A stretch of DNA of 64,000 bases from contig NZ_CP023004.1 of NCBI RefSeq assembly GCF_003096195.1, positions 3,390,501 through 3,454,500 on the forward strand. The letters are read 5' to 3'. This document shows positions 1-8,546 of this stretch, piece after piece (position 1 is the first letter of the stretch; each line of letters begins with the position of its first letter). The position numbers were made by a program, and so were the translations under genes. The notes under the pieces were generated by a model. It had not been told where the DNA came from. It saw only the letters and a program-made list of their open reading frames with translations, and did no database searches. The stretch comes from Ereboglobus luteus (GTDB lineage: Bacteria; Verrucomicrobiota; Verrucomicrobiia; Opitutales; Opitutaceae).

Positions 1-125
1 TTACGTGATATATACGGCATCTGTGCATATTGAAAAACAGCTTGCGCTTTCCGGCTTACCTCCCTGCTTTTAGATGCCCATTTTTCTTATTTTCATCAAC
101 TGCATAGCACAAACGTAAAAAACAT

Positions 126-3100
126 ATGAATAACAAACCCTCGGACTCACCGGTTCAGCGTGAAATCAAGAATTTCCGCTCAAAGCCTTCCCGGCTTTCT
201 ACGATAAAAAGATCGCCGTTCATTTGTGGCACGTTTGCCGCCGTGGCTGCGTTGATAATGGGCGTGATGGCTCCTTTGGAGGCCGAGAATCATTATGATA
301 ACGTCGCGCCCGCCGGGACGCAGTATGTATCAATAAACAGCGCGCCCAGCACCACCACCACAGGTCAATATGTATATAGCAGCGGCACCGATGGCGGGGG
401 CACATGGCATTATTACTACCGTGATTACCTGAACCTCGACGCCACCCTGAACGGTATCACCGGCGCGGGAACCGCCAACATCACCCACGATAACAGCGGT
501 TTTGGCAACGCCACGGGCAATCTCAACGTCACCACCTCCGGCAACAACAGCGGCTATGCGCTGAACCTGACCAACCAGAGCCTCGACGGCACCACCACCG
601 TCAATCTCAACAATGCCTCCTTTGTCGGCACCACCAATGGCATTCGCCTCACCACCCCGTCCACGGGCGCCAGCTCCATCACCCTGAGATCCAATGTCAC
701 TGTGAATGCAGCCACGGCATTGTATTTTAGCTCCCCGAATGGCGCGACGACAATCAACAACGCCGGCACGATTACTGGCGCCGATTCAGCCATCCAGAAC
801 ACCAGCGGCGGCACCGCCGCGGTGCGCCTCGTCAACACCGGCAACCTCATTTCGCAAGGGCTTAGCGGCCTCTCCTCGGCGGTCGAGCTCTACTCGGACT
901 CAGGCGCCATCACGGTCGAGCACAACGCCGGCACCATTGTCGCCCAGAACCAGGCCTCCACGGGCCACGCCATCGACCTCTACTCGACCTCCGGCAACCT
1001 CACCGTCACCACGGCGGCGGGCGCCACGGTCACGGCGGCGGGCAGCGGACGCGGCATCGAGGCCATTTCCTCAACCGGTGACATCAATATTACCACGCGC
1101 GGTGCCGTGACCACCGCAAACGGCGACGGCATTTATGCCGGCAGCGCGGGCGCGATCGACATCACCACCACCGGCAACGTCATCGCCACCGGCAATGGCC
1201 GCGGCATCGTTGCCGCTGGCACCGGAACCGAGGACATCAAAATTACCGCCAACGGCGGCGTCATCAGGACGGCCAATAATTCAGGCATCGTGGCCACAAA
1301 CAATGCCGCCGGCGCGGGTGATATCACCATCGACACCACCGGTGCCACGCTCGACATCAATGTCAGCGGCTCCCAGGGCATCCAGGCTTCGTTCACCAAT
1401 GCCGCGGCCACGGGCGACATCTCCGTCACCACCGGCGCGGGCACCATCAGGCTGGACGTCAACGGCGACGACGGCATTCAGGCCCTCAACTACGGCTCCG
1501 GCAAAGTCACCGTGGACAACAGCGCCGGCATTTACAACCAGGGCCAGCTCGCCCACCACTACGGCATTGTTGCGATTTCCGGATACAATTCCGCCACCGA
1601 CGGCGGCGCGGTCTCCGTGACCAACAGCGGCCGGATCGAGACCAATGCCGGTCCCGCCATCATGGCCGGGGCGCGGAACAACGCGGACGGCGACGCCGTC
1701 ACCGTTGTCAACAACGGCGTGCTCAAGAGCGAGAACCACAGCGGCATCGTCGCCACAAACGTCGGCGGGGCGGGCGCGGTCAACGTCACCAATTCCAGCA
1801 CCATCGACACTTACAGCCACGGCATTGATGCCGCCGTCGCCACTGGCACGGCCACAATCACCAACGCCGGCGTCATCACCACCGAAAACGGCTCGGGTGT
1901 GCGTGTCAATGCCGGCTCCGGGCTGGCGGTCGTGCAAAACCAGAACATAATTCTCGCCCAGGGCATCGGCATGCACGGCGTCGAAATCAACGGCTCCGGC
2001 ACCGTCACCAACACCGGCGTCATTGAAAGCGAAAACGTCGACGGCGACGGCGTGCGCATCACCGGCGCGGGCTACGTGGACAACCAGCTCAGTGCCGTCA
2101 TCAAATCTGGCGGCGGCAACGGCATCCACATCGGCTCGGGCACGGTCTCCAACTCAGGTCGCGTCGATGCCGCGGACGGCACGGGCGTGCTCATCGACGC
2201 CGCGGGACTCGTGGTGAACACCGGCAGCGTCAACGCCGCCAGCGGCGTGTTCGTGGGCGGCGTCGCCCGCGTGGACAACTCCGGACGCATCAAGGCGACC
2301 GACGGCCACGGCGTGCGTGTCAATTCCGGCCTTGTGCAAAACCTCGGTGCGACCAGCAGCATTGAGGCGGCCGGAGCGAACTACCACGGCGTGTTCATCG
2401 ACACAACCGGCACCCTCATCAACCAGGGCCTCGTCCAGGCTTCCGGCGCCAACGGCCACGGCGTGAACATTGGCGGCGACGGCGCGGTCGGCAACACCGG
2501 CGCGATCACCGCGATCGACGGCATTGGCGTGAACATCGGCGGCGACGGACTCGTCGAAAACATCGGCGCGGGCAGCAGCATCGAGTCCCGCGGCAACAAC
2601 CACAGCGCGGTTGTGATCGCCGGCACCGGCACCGTCACCAACCAGGGCCTGATTCAGGCCAATGGCGCCAACAGCCACGGCGTGGACATCGGCGGCAACG
2701 GCGAAGTCGGCAACACCGGCGCGATCACCGCGATCAACGGCCACGGCGTGACCATTGGCGGCGACGGACTCGTCGAAAACATTGGCGCGGGCAGCAGCAT
2801 CCAGGCCGGCGGCGCGGATCATCACGGCGTGTTCATAGCCGGTTCCGGCACCGTCATCAACGAAGGCTCCATCAAGGCCACCGGCGCCAACGGCGACGGC
2901 ATCAACATCGGCTCCGGCCTCGTTAAAAACGACAACCTCATCGAAGCCAACCACAGCGGCATCGTCATCAACGGCTCGGGCACAGTTTTTAACACGGCTG
3001 CCGGAAACATCTTCGCAGGAAACGGCAACGGCATCCAAATCAACGACGCTGGCGCTGACTCAAACCGCGTCGAAAACGCGGGCAACATCTCCCTCGGCGT

Positions 3101-6100
3101 CAACACCGGCGCGCGCGGCATCGAAGTCACATCCCAAGGCGGCAACATCGACATCATCAACACGGGCAAGGTCGCCAACCTCCACGGCACCGGCGGGGCC
3201 GGCGTCTACGCCACCACCACCGCCGCCGGCGAAATCAACATCACGCAAACCGGCGCGGGCGCCGAAATCCGCACCGGGCACGCCACGGGCATCTTCGCCG
3301 AGGCGGAGGATGGCGAGATCAACATCGTTCTTGATGGAGGCATCCTGAGGACCACCGACGCCGCGGGCATCGTGGCGCGCACCCGGGATGGCGACATCCT
3401 CATCGACACCACCGGCGCCACCGTCCAAATCAGCGCCATTGCCGCCAACGAGCACGGCATCGAAGGCGCCGCCTCCGGCGTGGGCAGCGTCCAAATCGTC
3501 ACAGGCGACCCCGCCACAGTCATTTCAACCATTGGCACCGGCGCCAACGGCATCCGAGCCACCAGCGATACCGGCGCGGCCGTCACGGTTGACATGCAGG
3601 GCGGCTCAATCACGACCGCCGATCCCGACGCCACGGGCATTTACGCCGCGCTCACCGGCGCCGCCGCCACCGGCGATGTGGGCGTCCGCCTGGCCGGCTC
3701 CATCACGACCGGCGGCAATGCCTCCCACGGCATTTCCGCCACCAACGCCGGCTCCGGCGATGTCATCGTCGAGCTGACCGACACCGCCGCGATCACCACC
3801 TCCAACGGCTCGGCAGTCCACGCCACCACGGTTGACGGCGACATCGCCATCACCGGCACCAAGGCCGCCATCAACGCCGTCACCCACAACGACGCACTGC
3901 ACGCCCTCAACGCAGTCTCCACCGGCACGGGCAACATCCAAGTCCTTGCCACTGGCAACTATGCCACCACGGGCGACGGCTCGCATGGCTGGAACCTCCA
4001 GTCCGACGGCGGCAACATCACCGCGATTCACAACAACGGCGCGATCAAGACCTCCGGCGAAGTTTCGCACGCCGTCAACGCCGAGACCACCGGCGCGGGC
4101 AGCGTCACGATCGGCCTTTCCGACGACACCGTGATCAGCACGGTTGACGGCTCGGCTGTCAATGCGCTCTCCGAGGACGGAGACATCATCATTTCCGCCA
4201 CCGGCGCGACCATCACCGCGAACACTGTCACCGACGGCCTCGCCGCGCTCAACGCGGTCGCCACTGGCACGGGCAATGTGTATGTTAAGACACAAGGCGA
4301 CTACACCACCGCGGGCGACGGCGCGCACGGCTGGAATCTCCAATCCAATGGCGGCGCTATCGAGGCAATTCACGGCGGTGGCGCAATCACCACGACCGGC
4401 GAAATTTCGCACGCCATCAACGCCGAGACCAGCGGCGCGGGCTCGGTTGTCGTTTCCATATCCGACGACACCGTGATCAGCACGGCGGACGGCTCGGCGG
4501 TCAATGCGCTCTCCGGGGACGGAGACATCACGATCGTCTCCGGCACCGCCACGAGCATCACCGCGAACACCGTGACCGACGGCATCCACGGCCTCAGCGC
4601 GGTCGCCACCGGCACTGGCGGCATCCTCGTTGCGACGCAAGGCGACTACACCACCGCGGGCGACGGCGCGCACGGCTGGAACCTTGAATCCAACGGCGGC
4701 AACATTGTCGCCTATTATGGCGGCGGCGCGCTTACGACGACCGGCGAAATTTCGCACGCCATCAACGCCGAGACCAGCGGCGCGGGCTCGGTTGTCGTTT
4801 CCATATCCGATGACACCGTGATCAGCACGGCGGACGGCTCGGCGGTCAACGCGATCTCCGGGGACGGCGACATCATCATCTCCGCCACCGCCGCGAGCAT
4901 CGTTGCGAACACCGTGACCGATGGCATCCACGGCCTCAGCGCGGTCGCCACCGGCACCGGCAGCATCCTCGTTGTGACGCAAGGCGACTACACCACCGCG
5001 GGCGACGGCGCGCACGGCTGGAACCTTGAGTCCAACGGCGGCAACATTGTCGCCTATTATGGCGGCGGCACGCTTACGACGACCGGCGAGATTTCCCACG
5101 CGATCAACGCCACGACCAACGGCAACGGCGGGGCTGGGATTTATCTTTCCGATGACACCGTGATCAGCACGGCGGACGGCTCGGCGGTCAACGCGGTCTC
5201 CGGGAACGGCGACATCATCATCTCCGCCACCGCCGCGAGCATCGTTGCGAACACCGTGACCGATGGCATCCACGGCCTCAGCGCGGTTGCCACCGGCACC
5301 GGCAGCATCCTTGTTGCGACCCAAGGCGACTACACCACCGCCGGCGACAACGCGCACGGTTGGAACCTCCAAACCGACGGCGGTGCGATCACCGCGAACT
5401 ACCTCGACGGCGCGATTTCCACCAATGGCGACAACTCCCACGGCATTTACGCCGAGACTAATTCCGTGGCCGACGGGGACATCACAATCAGGCACGGTGG
5501 CTCGATCACGACCGGCGGCCTATATTCCCACGGCATTTTTGCCGACGCCTATGCGGGCAGCTCTGTCGATATCGGCCTGATCGACGGTTCCAGCATCACC
5601 ACCGCCGACGGCTCCGCGATTGTCGCCTACACCGATGACGGAGACCTCCTCATCCGCGGCGACGACGTGACAATCAACGCCAACACCATCACTGACAATG
5701 TTCACGGTCTTGATGCAACCTCCTACGAGGCGGGCAATGTGTCCGTCATCACCAGGGGCAACTACACCACCGCCGGCACCGACGCGCACGGCTGGAACCT
5801 CGTTTCCCACGACGGCGGCAATGTTTACGCCGAAATGCTCTCCGGCACAATCAAAACCGCTGGCGCGGGCGCCATCGGCATCAACGCCCAAAGCCTCTCC
5901 GGCACGGGCGATGTCACCGTCGTCTCCAATGCCGTCATAAACACCACGGGTTCCGGCGCGCACGGCATCGTGGCCGGATCCGCCGATGGCGTTTCGACTA
6001 TCATCAGCAAGGGTGCCGTCACGACCACCGGCGACTACGCCAATGCGCTCGTGGCCGCGTGCCGCATCGCTGTTGTCCAGCTTGAGGCCAATGCCAACGC

Positions 6101-8027
6101 ATCCGGATTCAACGCTTCCGCCATCGTTGTCGAGCCCTCGTTCAGCTCGACGGTCAACATCCTCGCCGGCATCTCGGCGCACGGCGGCTGGGGCGCCGGC
6201 GCGGCGGGCATCATCCTCGACGACACCGGCCCCGTCACGGGCGGGCACACCGTCACCAACGCCGGCTACATCGGCGCGTCCTCCGACAACGCCATCACCA
6301 TCCTCGGCAACAGCGACGTGACCGTGGTCAACACCGGCACCATCGTCGGCACCATCACTGGCGGCACCGGCCACCACACCATCGTCAACACCGGCGAATG
6401 GCACCACCGCAGCCACGCCGACACCACCGGCGCCTCCGGACGCGACACACTCGGCGTTGCTGTCTCCCACCTTGGCGACGGCATCAACACCATCATCAAC
6501 ACCGGCACGATGCACGTCGTCGGCGCTGATGAAAGCGATGTCGTCACCGTGGATGACACCGGCAGCTACCATCCCTTCCTGCACACCCAGCACGCCCTCG
6601 CCGCCAGCGGGGCCGCCCACGCGCACGTCCTCCGTGTCGCCTCCTTCCACAACCAGGGCGTCCTCAACCTCGCCAACGGAATCACCGGGGACATCCTCCT
6701 CCTTTCCGAAAGCGCCGTCGCGGGCGACGCCGGCTCCGGCGTTTACATCTCCGACAACGGACGCCTCACCATCGACTTCGTTTACAACGAAGGCGGCGCG
6801 AACTCGCTCGTTGACATGCTCGTTGTTGACAGCACGCAAGTCGCCGGTGGCGCCACCATCATCACCGCCAATCCCGTCGGCGGCCCCGGCGCCCTCACCA
6901 CGGGCAACGGCATTCCCGTCGTCGAGGTGCTCGGCGGCATGGGCGTCTCCGCCCGCGACGCCTTCGCCCTCGACAGCCGCCACTTCATCGGCCCCTTCGA
7001 ATACCGCCTCTACCACGGCGCGAAAGGCGGCAATCCCGCGAACGACGGCAACTGGTATCTGCGCTCGCACTACCGCCCCTCGGTCAGCGGGCACCTCGCC
7101 AACTGGTATGAAGGCGCGGTCATGTTCAACCACACGCACCACGAGCGCGTGAGCAACGACCTCTCCGCCGCCTCCGCGACCGACGCCTCCGCCACCGGCA
7201 ACGACAAGAAAAACAACGGCTGGCTGCGCATCTCCGGACGCATGAACCTCGGCGACAGCGTCGCCAAGACGCACCGCGTGAACACGACAAACTACGTTGT
7301 CCATGCCGGCTACGACATGCTCGCCACCGAGGGTGCCATCCTTGCCGGCGACCTCATTCGGGTCGGCGTCATGGGCGGCTACGGCAACTCCCAGACCGAC
7401 GTCAAGGTTGACGACATCTCCATCAAGGGCTCTTCCCGCATCGACGGATTCAACATCGGCGTTTACGGAAGCTGGTTTGCCGACAAGGCCGGCAAGCGTG
7501 GCTGGTATGCCGACGCATGGCTCTCGTTTGCGACCTACGACAACCAGGTCGATGACGACGGTATGCGCCGCCTCAAGTATGACTCGCACGGCATGAGCCT
7601 CAGCGTCGAGGGTGGCTACGCATGGTATCCGAAAAAGACCGGCATGGTCTTCGAGCCCCAGGCGCAACTCATCTACAACCGCCACAGCACGGACACGCAC
7701 ACCGACGAAGTCGGCATGACCGTCCGCTCGCGCTCGTCGGAATACATGCGCTCGCGCCTCGGCCTCCGCGTCTATCCGCAGCGCCGGCACTTCTTCCAGC
7801 CCTTCGTCGAGGCCAGCTGGTGGCACGCCTACCAGTATGCCGAGCTTCGCTTCGACAGCCATCGCGTGAAATACAGCGTGCCGCGCGACATGTTCGGCTT
7901 CAAGTTCGGCGCCCAGGCTGATCTGGGCCGCGGCTGGACGATTTGGGGCGACGCCGGCGCGCACATTGGCACGAACTACAACTACATGGACGTGCGCGCC
8001 ATGTTCGGAATCCGCTACGGCTGGTAA
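126..8027 (+). CDS. Giant autotransporter (type V secretion), repeat-rich passenger
   Basis: A 2,633-residue surface protein that would export its own passenger across the outer membrane. The N-terminus is long and basic (residues 1-30), followed by a hydrophobic stretch at about 33-52, which fits an extended Sec signal peptide. Residues 55 to about 2300 are Gly/Asn/Thr/Ala-rich with recurring 'NTG.I', 'GNGHGI' and 'TADGSAV' turns, as in beta-helix passengers. From about 2325 ('ANWYEGAVMFNH') to the end is a pertactin-like helix and beta-barrel, closing with an aromatic residue (GIRYGW). The passenger has at most a couple of cysteines, usual for this family. Two tandem-repeat blocks lie inside. 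No paired transporter gene is adjacent, so it is self-contained. Function is probably adhesion or biofilm, but nothing shows a ligand. The start is the first ATG; no clear Shine-Dalgarno precedes it. Confidence 0.9.
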   Translation: MNNKPSDSPVQREIKNFRSKPSRLSTIKRSPFICGTFAAVAALIMGVMAPLEAENHYDNVAPAGTQYVSINSAPSTTTTGQYVYSSGTDGGGTWHYYYRDYLNLDATLNGITGAGTANITHDNSGFGNATGNLNVTTSGNNSGYALNLTNQSLDGTTTVNLNNASFVGTTNGIRLTTPSTGASSITLRSNVTVNAATALYFSSPNGATTINNAGTITGADSAIQNTSGGTAAVRLVNTGNLISQGLSGLSSAVELYSDSGAITVEHNAGTIVAQNQASTGHAIDLYSTSGNLTVTTAAGATVTAAGSGRGIEAISSTGDINITTRGAVTTANGDGIYAGSAGAIDITTTGNVIATGNGRGIVAAGTGTEDIKITANGGVIRTANNSGIVATNNAAGAGDITIDTTGATLDINVSGSQGIQASFTNAAATGDISVTTGAGTIRLDVNGDDGIQALNYGSGKVTVDNSAGIYNQGQLAHHYGIVAISGYNSATDGGAVSVTNSGRIETNAGPAIMAGARNNADGDAVTVVNNGVLKSENHSGIVATNVGGAGAVNVTNSSTIDTYSHGIDAAVATGTATITNAGVITTENGSGVRVNAGSGLAVVQNQNIILAQGIGMHGVEINGSGTVTNTGVIESENVDGDGVRITGAGYVDNQLSAVIKSGGGNGIHIGSGTVSNSGRVDAADGTGVLIDAAGLVVNTGSVNAASGVFVGGVARVDNSGRIKATDGHGVRVNSGLVQNLGATSSIEAAGANYHGVFIDTTGTLINQGLVQASGANGHGVNIGGDGAVGNTGAITAIDGIGVNIGGDGLVENIGAGSSIESRGNNHSAVVIAGTGTVTNQGLIQANGANSHGVDIGGNGEVGNTGAITAINGHGVTIGGDGLVENIGAGSSIQAGGADHHGVFIAGSGTVINEGSIKATGANGDGINIGSGLVKNDNLIEANHSGIVINGSGTVFNTAAGNIFAGNGNGIQINDAGADSNRVENAGNISLGVNTGARGIEVTSQGGNIDIINTGKVANLHGTGGAGVYATTTAAGEINITQTGAGAEIRTGHATGIFAEAEDGEINIVLDGGILRTTDAAGIVARTRDGDILIDTTGATVQISAIAANEHGIEGAASGVGSVQIVTGDPATVISTIGTGANGIRATSDTGAAVTVDMQGGSITTADPDATGIYAALTGAAATGDVGVRLAGSITTGGNASHGISATNAGSGDVIVELTDTAAITTSNGSAVHATTVDGDIAITGTKAAINAVTHNDALHALNAVSTGTGNIQVLATGNYATTGDGSHGWNLQSDGGNITAIHNNGAIKTSGEVSHAVNAETTGAGSVTIGLSDDTVISTVDGSAVNALSEDGDIIISATGATITANTVTDGLAALNAVATGTGNVYVKTQGDYTTAGDGAHGWNLQSNGGAIEAIHGGGAITTTGEISHAINAETSGAGSVVVSISDDTVISTADGSAVNALSGDGDITIVSGTATSITANTVTDGIHGLSAVATGTGGILVATQGDYTTAGDGAHGWNLESNGGNIVAYYGGGALTTTGEISHAINAETSGAGSVVVSISDDTVISTADGSAVNAISGDGDIIISATAASIVANTVTDGIHGLSAVATGTGSILVVTQGDYTTAGDGAHGWNLESNGGNIVAYYGGGTLTTTGEISHAINATTNGNGGAGIYLSDDTVISTADGSAVNAVSGNGDIIISATAASIVANTVTDGIHGLSAVATGTGSILVATQGDYTTAGDNAHGWNLQTDGGAITANYLDGAISTNGDNSHGIYAETNSVADGDITIRHGGSITTGGLYSHGIFADAYAGSSVDIGLIDGSSITTADGSAIVAYTDDGDLLIRGDDVTINANTITDNVHGLDATSYEAGNVSVITRGNYTTAGTDAHGWNLVSHDGGNVYAEMLSGTIKTAGAGAIGINAQSLSGTGDVTVVSNAVINTTGSGAHGIVAGSADGVSTIISKGAVTTTGDYANALVAACRIAVVQLEANANASGFNASAIVVEPSFSSTVNILAGISAHGGWGAGAAGIILDDTGPVTGGHTVTNAGYIGASSDNAITILGNSDVTVVNTGTIVGTITGGTGHHTIVNTGEWHHRSHADTTGASGRDTLGVAVSHLGDGINTIINTGTMHVVGADESDVVTVDDTGSYHPFLHTQHALAASGAAHAHVLRVASFHNQGVLNLANGITGDILLLSESAVAGDAGSGVYISDNGRLTIDFVYNEGGANSLVDMLVVDSTQVAGGATIITANPVGGPGALTTGNGIPVVEVLGGMGVSARDAFALDSRHFIGPFEYRLYHGAKGGNPANDGNWYLRSHYRPSVSGHLANWYEGAVMFNHTHHERVSNDLSAASATDASATGNDKKNNGWLRISGRMNLGDSVAKTHRVNTTNYVVHAGYDMLATEGAILAGDLIRVGVMGGYGNSQTDVKVDDISIKGSSRIDGFNIGVYGSWFADKAGKRGWYADAWLSFATYDNQVDDDGMRRLKYDSHGMSLSVEGGYAWYPKKTGMVFEPQAQLIYNRHSTDTHTDEVGMTVRSRSSEYMRSRLGLRVYPQRRHFFQPFVEASWWHAYQYAELRFDSHRVKYSVPRDMFGFKFGAQADLGRGWTIWGDAGAHIGTNYNYMDVRAMFGIRYGW
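2330..2986 (+). repeat. About 219-bp tandem repeats within autotransporter
   Basis: Three in-frame units of about 73 residues run through the passenger. Each carries 'GSSI.A.G...H', a 'G.GTV.N.G.I.A.GA' strand and a 'GHGV.IGGDG.V.N' strand. The phrase encoding GGDGLVENIGAGSSI begins at 2541 and again at 2760, exactly 219 bp apart. The units have diverged at many positions, so this is an older duplication than the 342-bp block further on. Confidence 0.75.
3987..5789 (+). repeat. 342/345-bp tandem repeats within autotransporter
   Basis: The codons for 'HGWNL' recur with their GGCTGG (or GGTTGG) at 3987, 4329, 4674, 5016, 5358 and 5790. This gives unit lengths of 342, 345, 342, 342 and a diverged 432 bp, all multiples of three. 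Each unit encodes about 114 residues containing 'GDYTTAGDGAHGWNL', 'EISHAINAETSGAGS' and 'DDTVISTADGSAV'. The middle units are almost identical at nucleotide level, which points to recent unequal recombination or gene conversion. Confidence 0.9.
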
Positions 8028-8068
8028 GCCCCGCGCAATTCCGAGGCAATCCCGCGCCTGCCATTTCG

Positions 8069-8098
8069 ACGCCCCCGGAACCCCCGGGGGCGTTTTTT
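8069..8098 (+). terminator. Rho-independent terminator of autotransporter gene
   Basis: A 9-bp perfect GC-rich stem (8069-8077 with 8085-8093), a 7-nt loop and a run of six T lie about 40 bp after the autotransporter stop codon. This is the textbook intrinsic form. Confidence 0.85.
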
Positions 8099-8275
8099 GG
8101 GGAATGCGCCGGGGCGCGATTCGGCCGGACAACAATGAAGGCTCCTTCTCTCCTTGTGCCTCGTTGTGCCAGTTCCGAATGTTGGAAACCCGACCATCAA
8201 CGCCCAGGCCGTGGCCGCCGCGCGGAAGTAGGGGCGCGCACCTTACATGCGCCCAAGTATGCTAATGGCAGGGCG

Positions 8276-8295
8276 GTTGGCGAACTGTCGCCAAC
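8276..8295. repeat. Short palindrome, REP-like, type 1
   Basis: An 8-bp inverted repeat (GTTGGCGA / TCGCCAAC) with a 4-nt loop, preceded by GGGCG. A degraded relative with the same GGGCGGTTG lead and central ACTGTCGC lies at about 27485, in another intergenic gap. This suggests a dispersed repeat family. Confidence 0.5.
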
Positions 8296-8362
8296 GCTCG
8301 AACCGTCGTTACCGAGCACAGGCGTCATCTGTCAACCGCAGTGTTCATCTCCCGTATTTCTC

Positions 8363-8383
8363 GGCGCGCTCGGCGAGCGCGCC
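8363..8383. repeat. GC-rich palindrome
   Basis: GGCGCGCT and AGCGCGCC flank a 5-nt loop. No T-run follows on either strand, so it is not a typical intrinsic terminator. It may be part of the same cluster of dispersed repeats. Confidence 0.4.
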
Positions 8384-8436
8384 CCACCCAAAACTAGGGC
8401 TGTTTCGGTTTAAATTGTCGCGAGGAAACGCCTTTT

Positions 8437-8499
8437 GGTAGGGCGAACCGTCCCGGTGAGCCACAACATCTCCGGCTTACCGGGACGGTTCGCCCTACC
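8437..8499. repeat. Long palindromic repeat, 21-bp perfect arms
   Basis: Two perfectly complementary 21-nt arms (8437-8457 and 8479-8499) enclose a 21-nt loop. The arms begin GGTAGGGCG and carry AACCGTCCC. The hairpin sits between two convergent genes. No T-run follows on the outer side. It resembles the REP-type elements that RAYT transposases spread, but no such transposase is in the window. Confidence 0.75.
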
Positions 8500-8546
8500 T
8501 CAAATGCGACAGAATAAACCAAAAAAGCTCTGGCTCATGAATGGCC

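Larger units (their letters stand above)
8099..8546. other. Gene-free interval with short palindromes
   Basis: No convincing gene lies between the autotransporter terminator and the stop codon of the convergent DUF3160 gene. Short open frames here have no recognisable protein content. The interval carries three separate short inverted repeats, listed individually, and otherwise looks like a collecting site for small dispersed repeats. Confidence 0.6.

Noticed and set aside
3987-5789. Tandem repeats as a CRISPR array
   Set aside because: Units are 342-345 bp, in frame and coding, without short repeats and unique spacers; no cas genes are nearby.
3606-8135. Very long antisense reading frames (629 and 871 codons) opposite the autotransporter gene
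   Set aside because: They mirror the codon bias of the real gene (GC-rich third positions), have Ala/Gly/Val/Asp-rich random composition and no domain, signal or start context.
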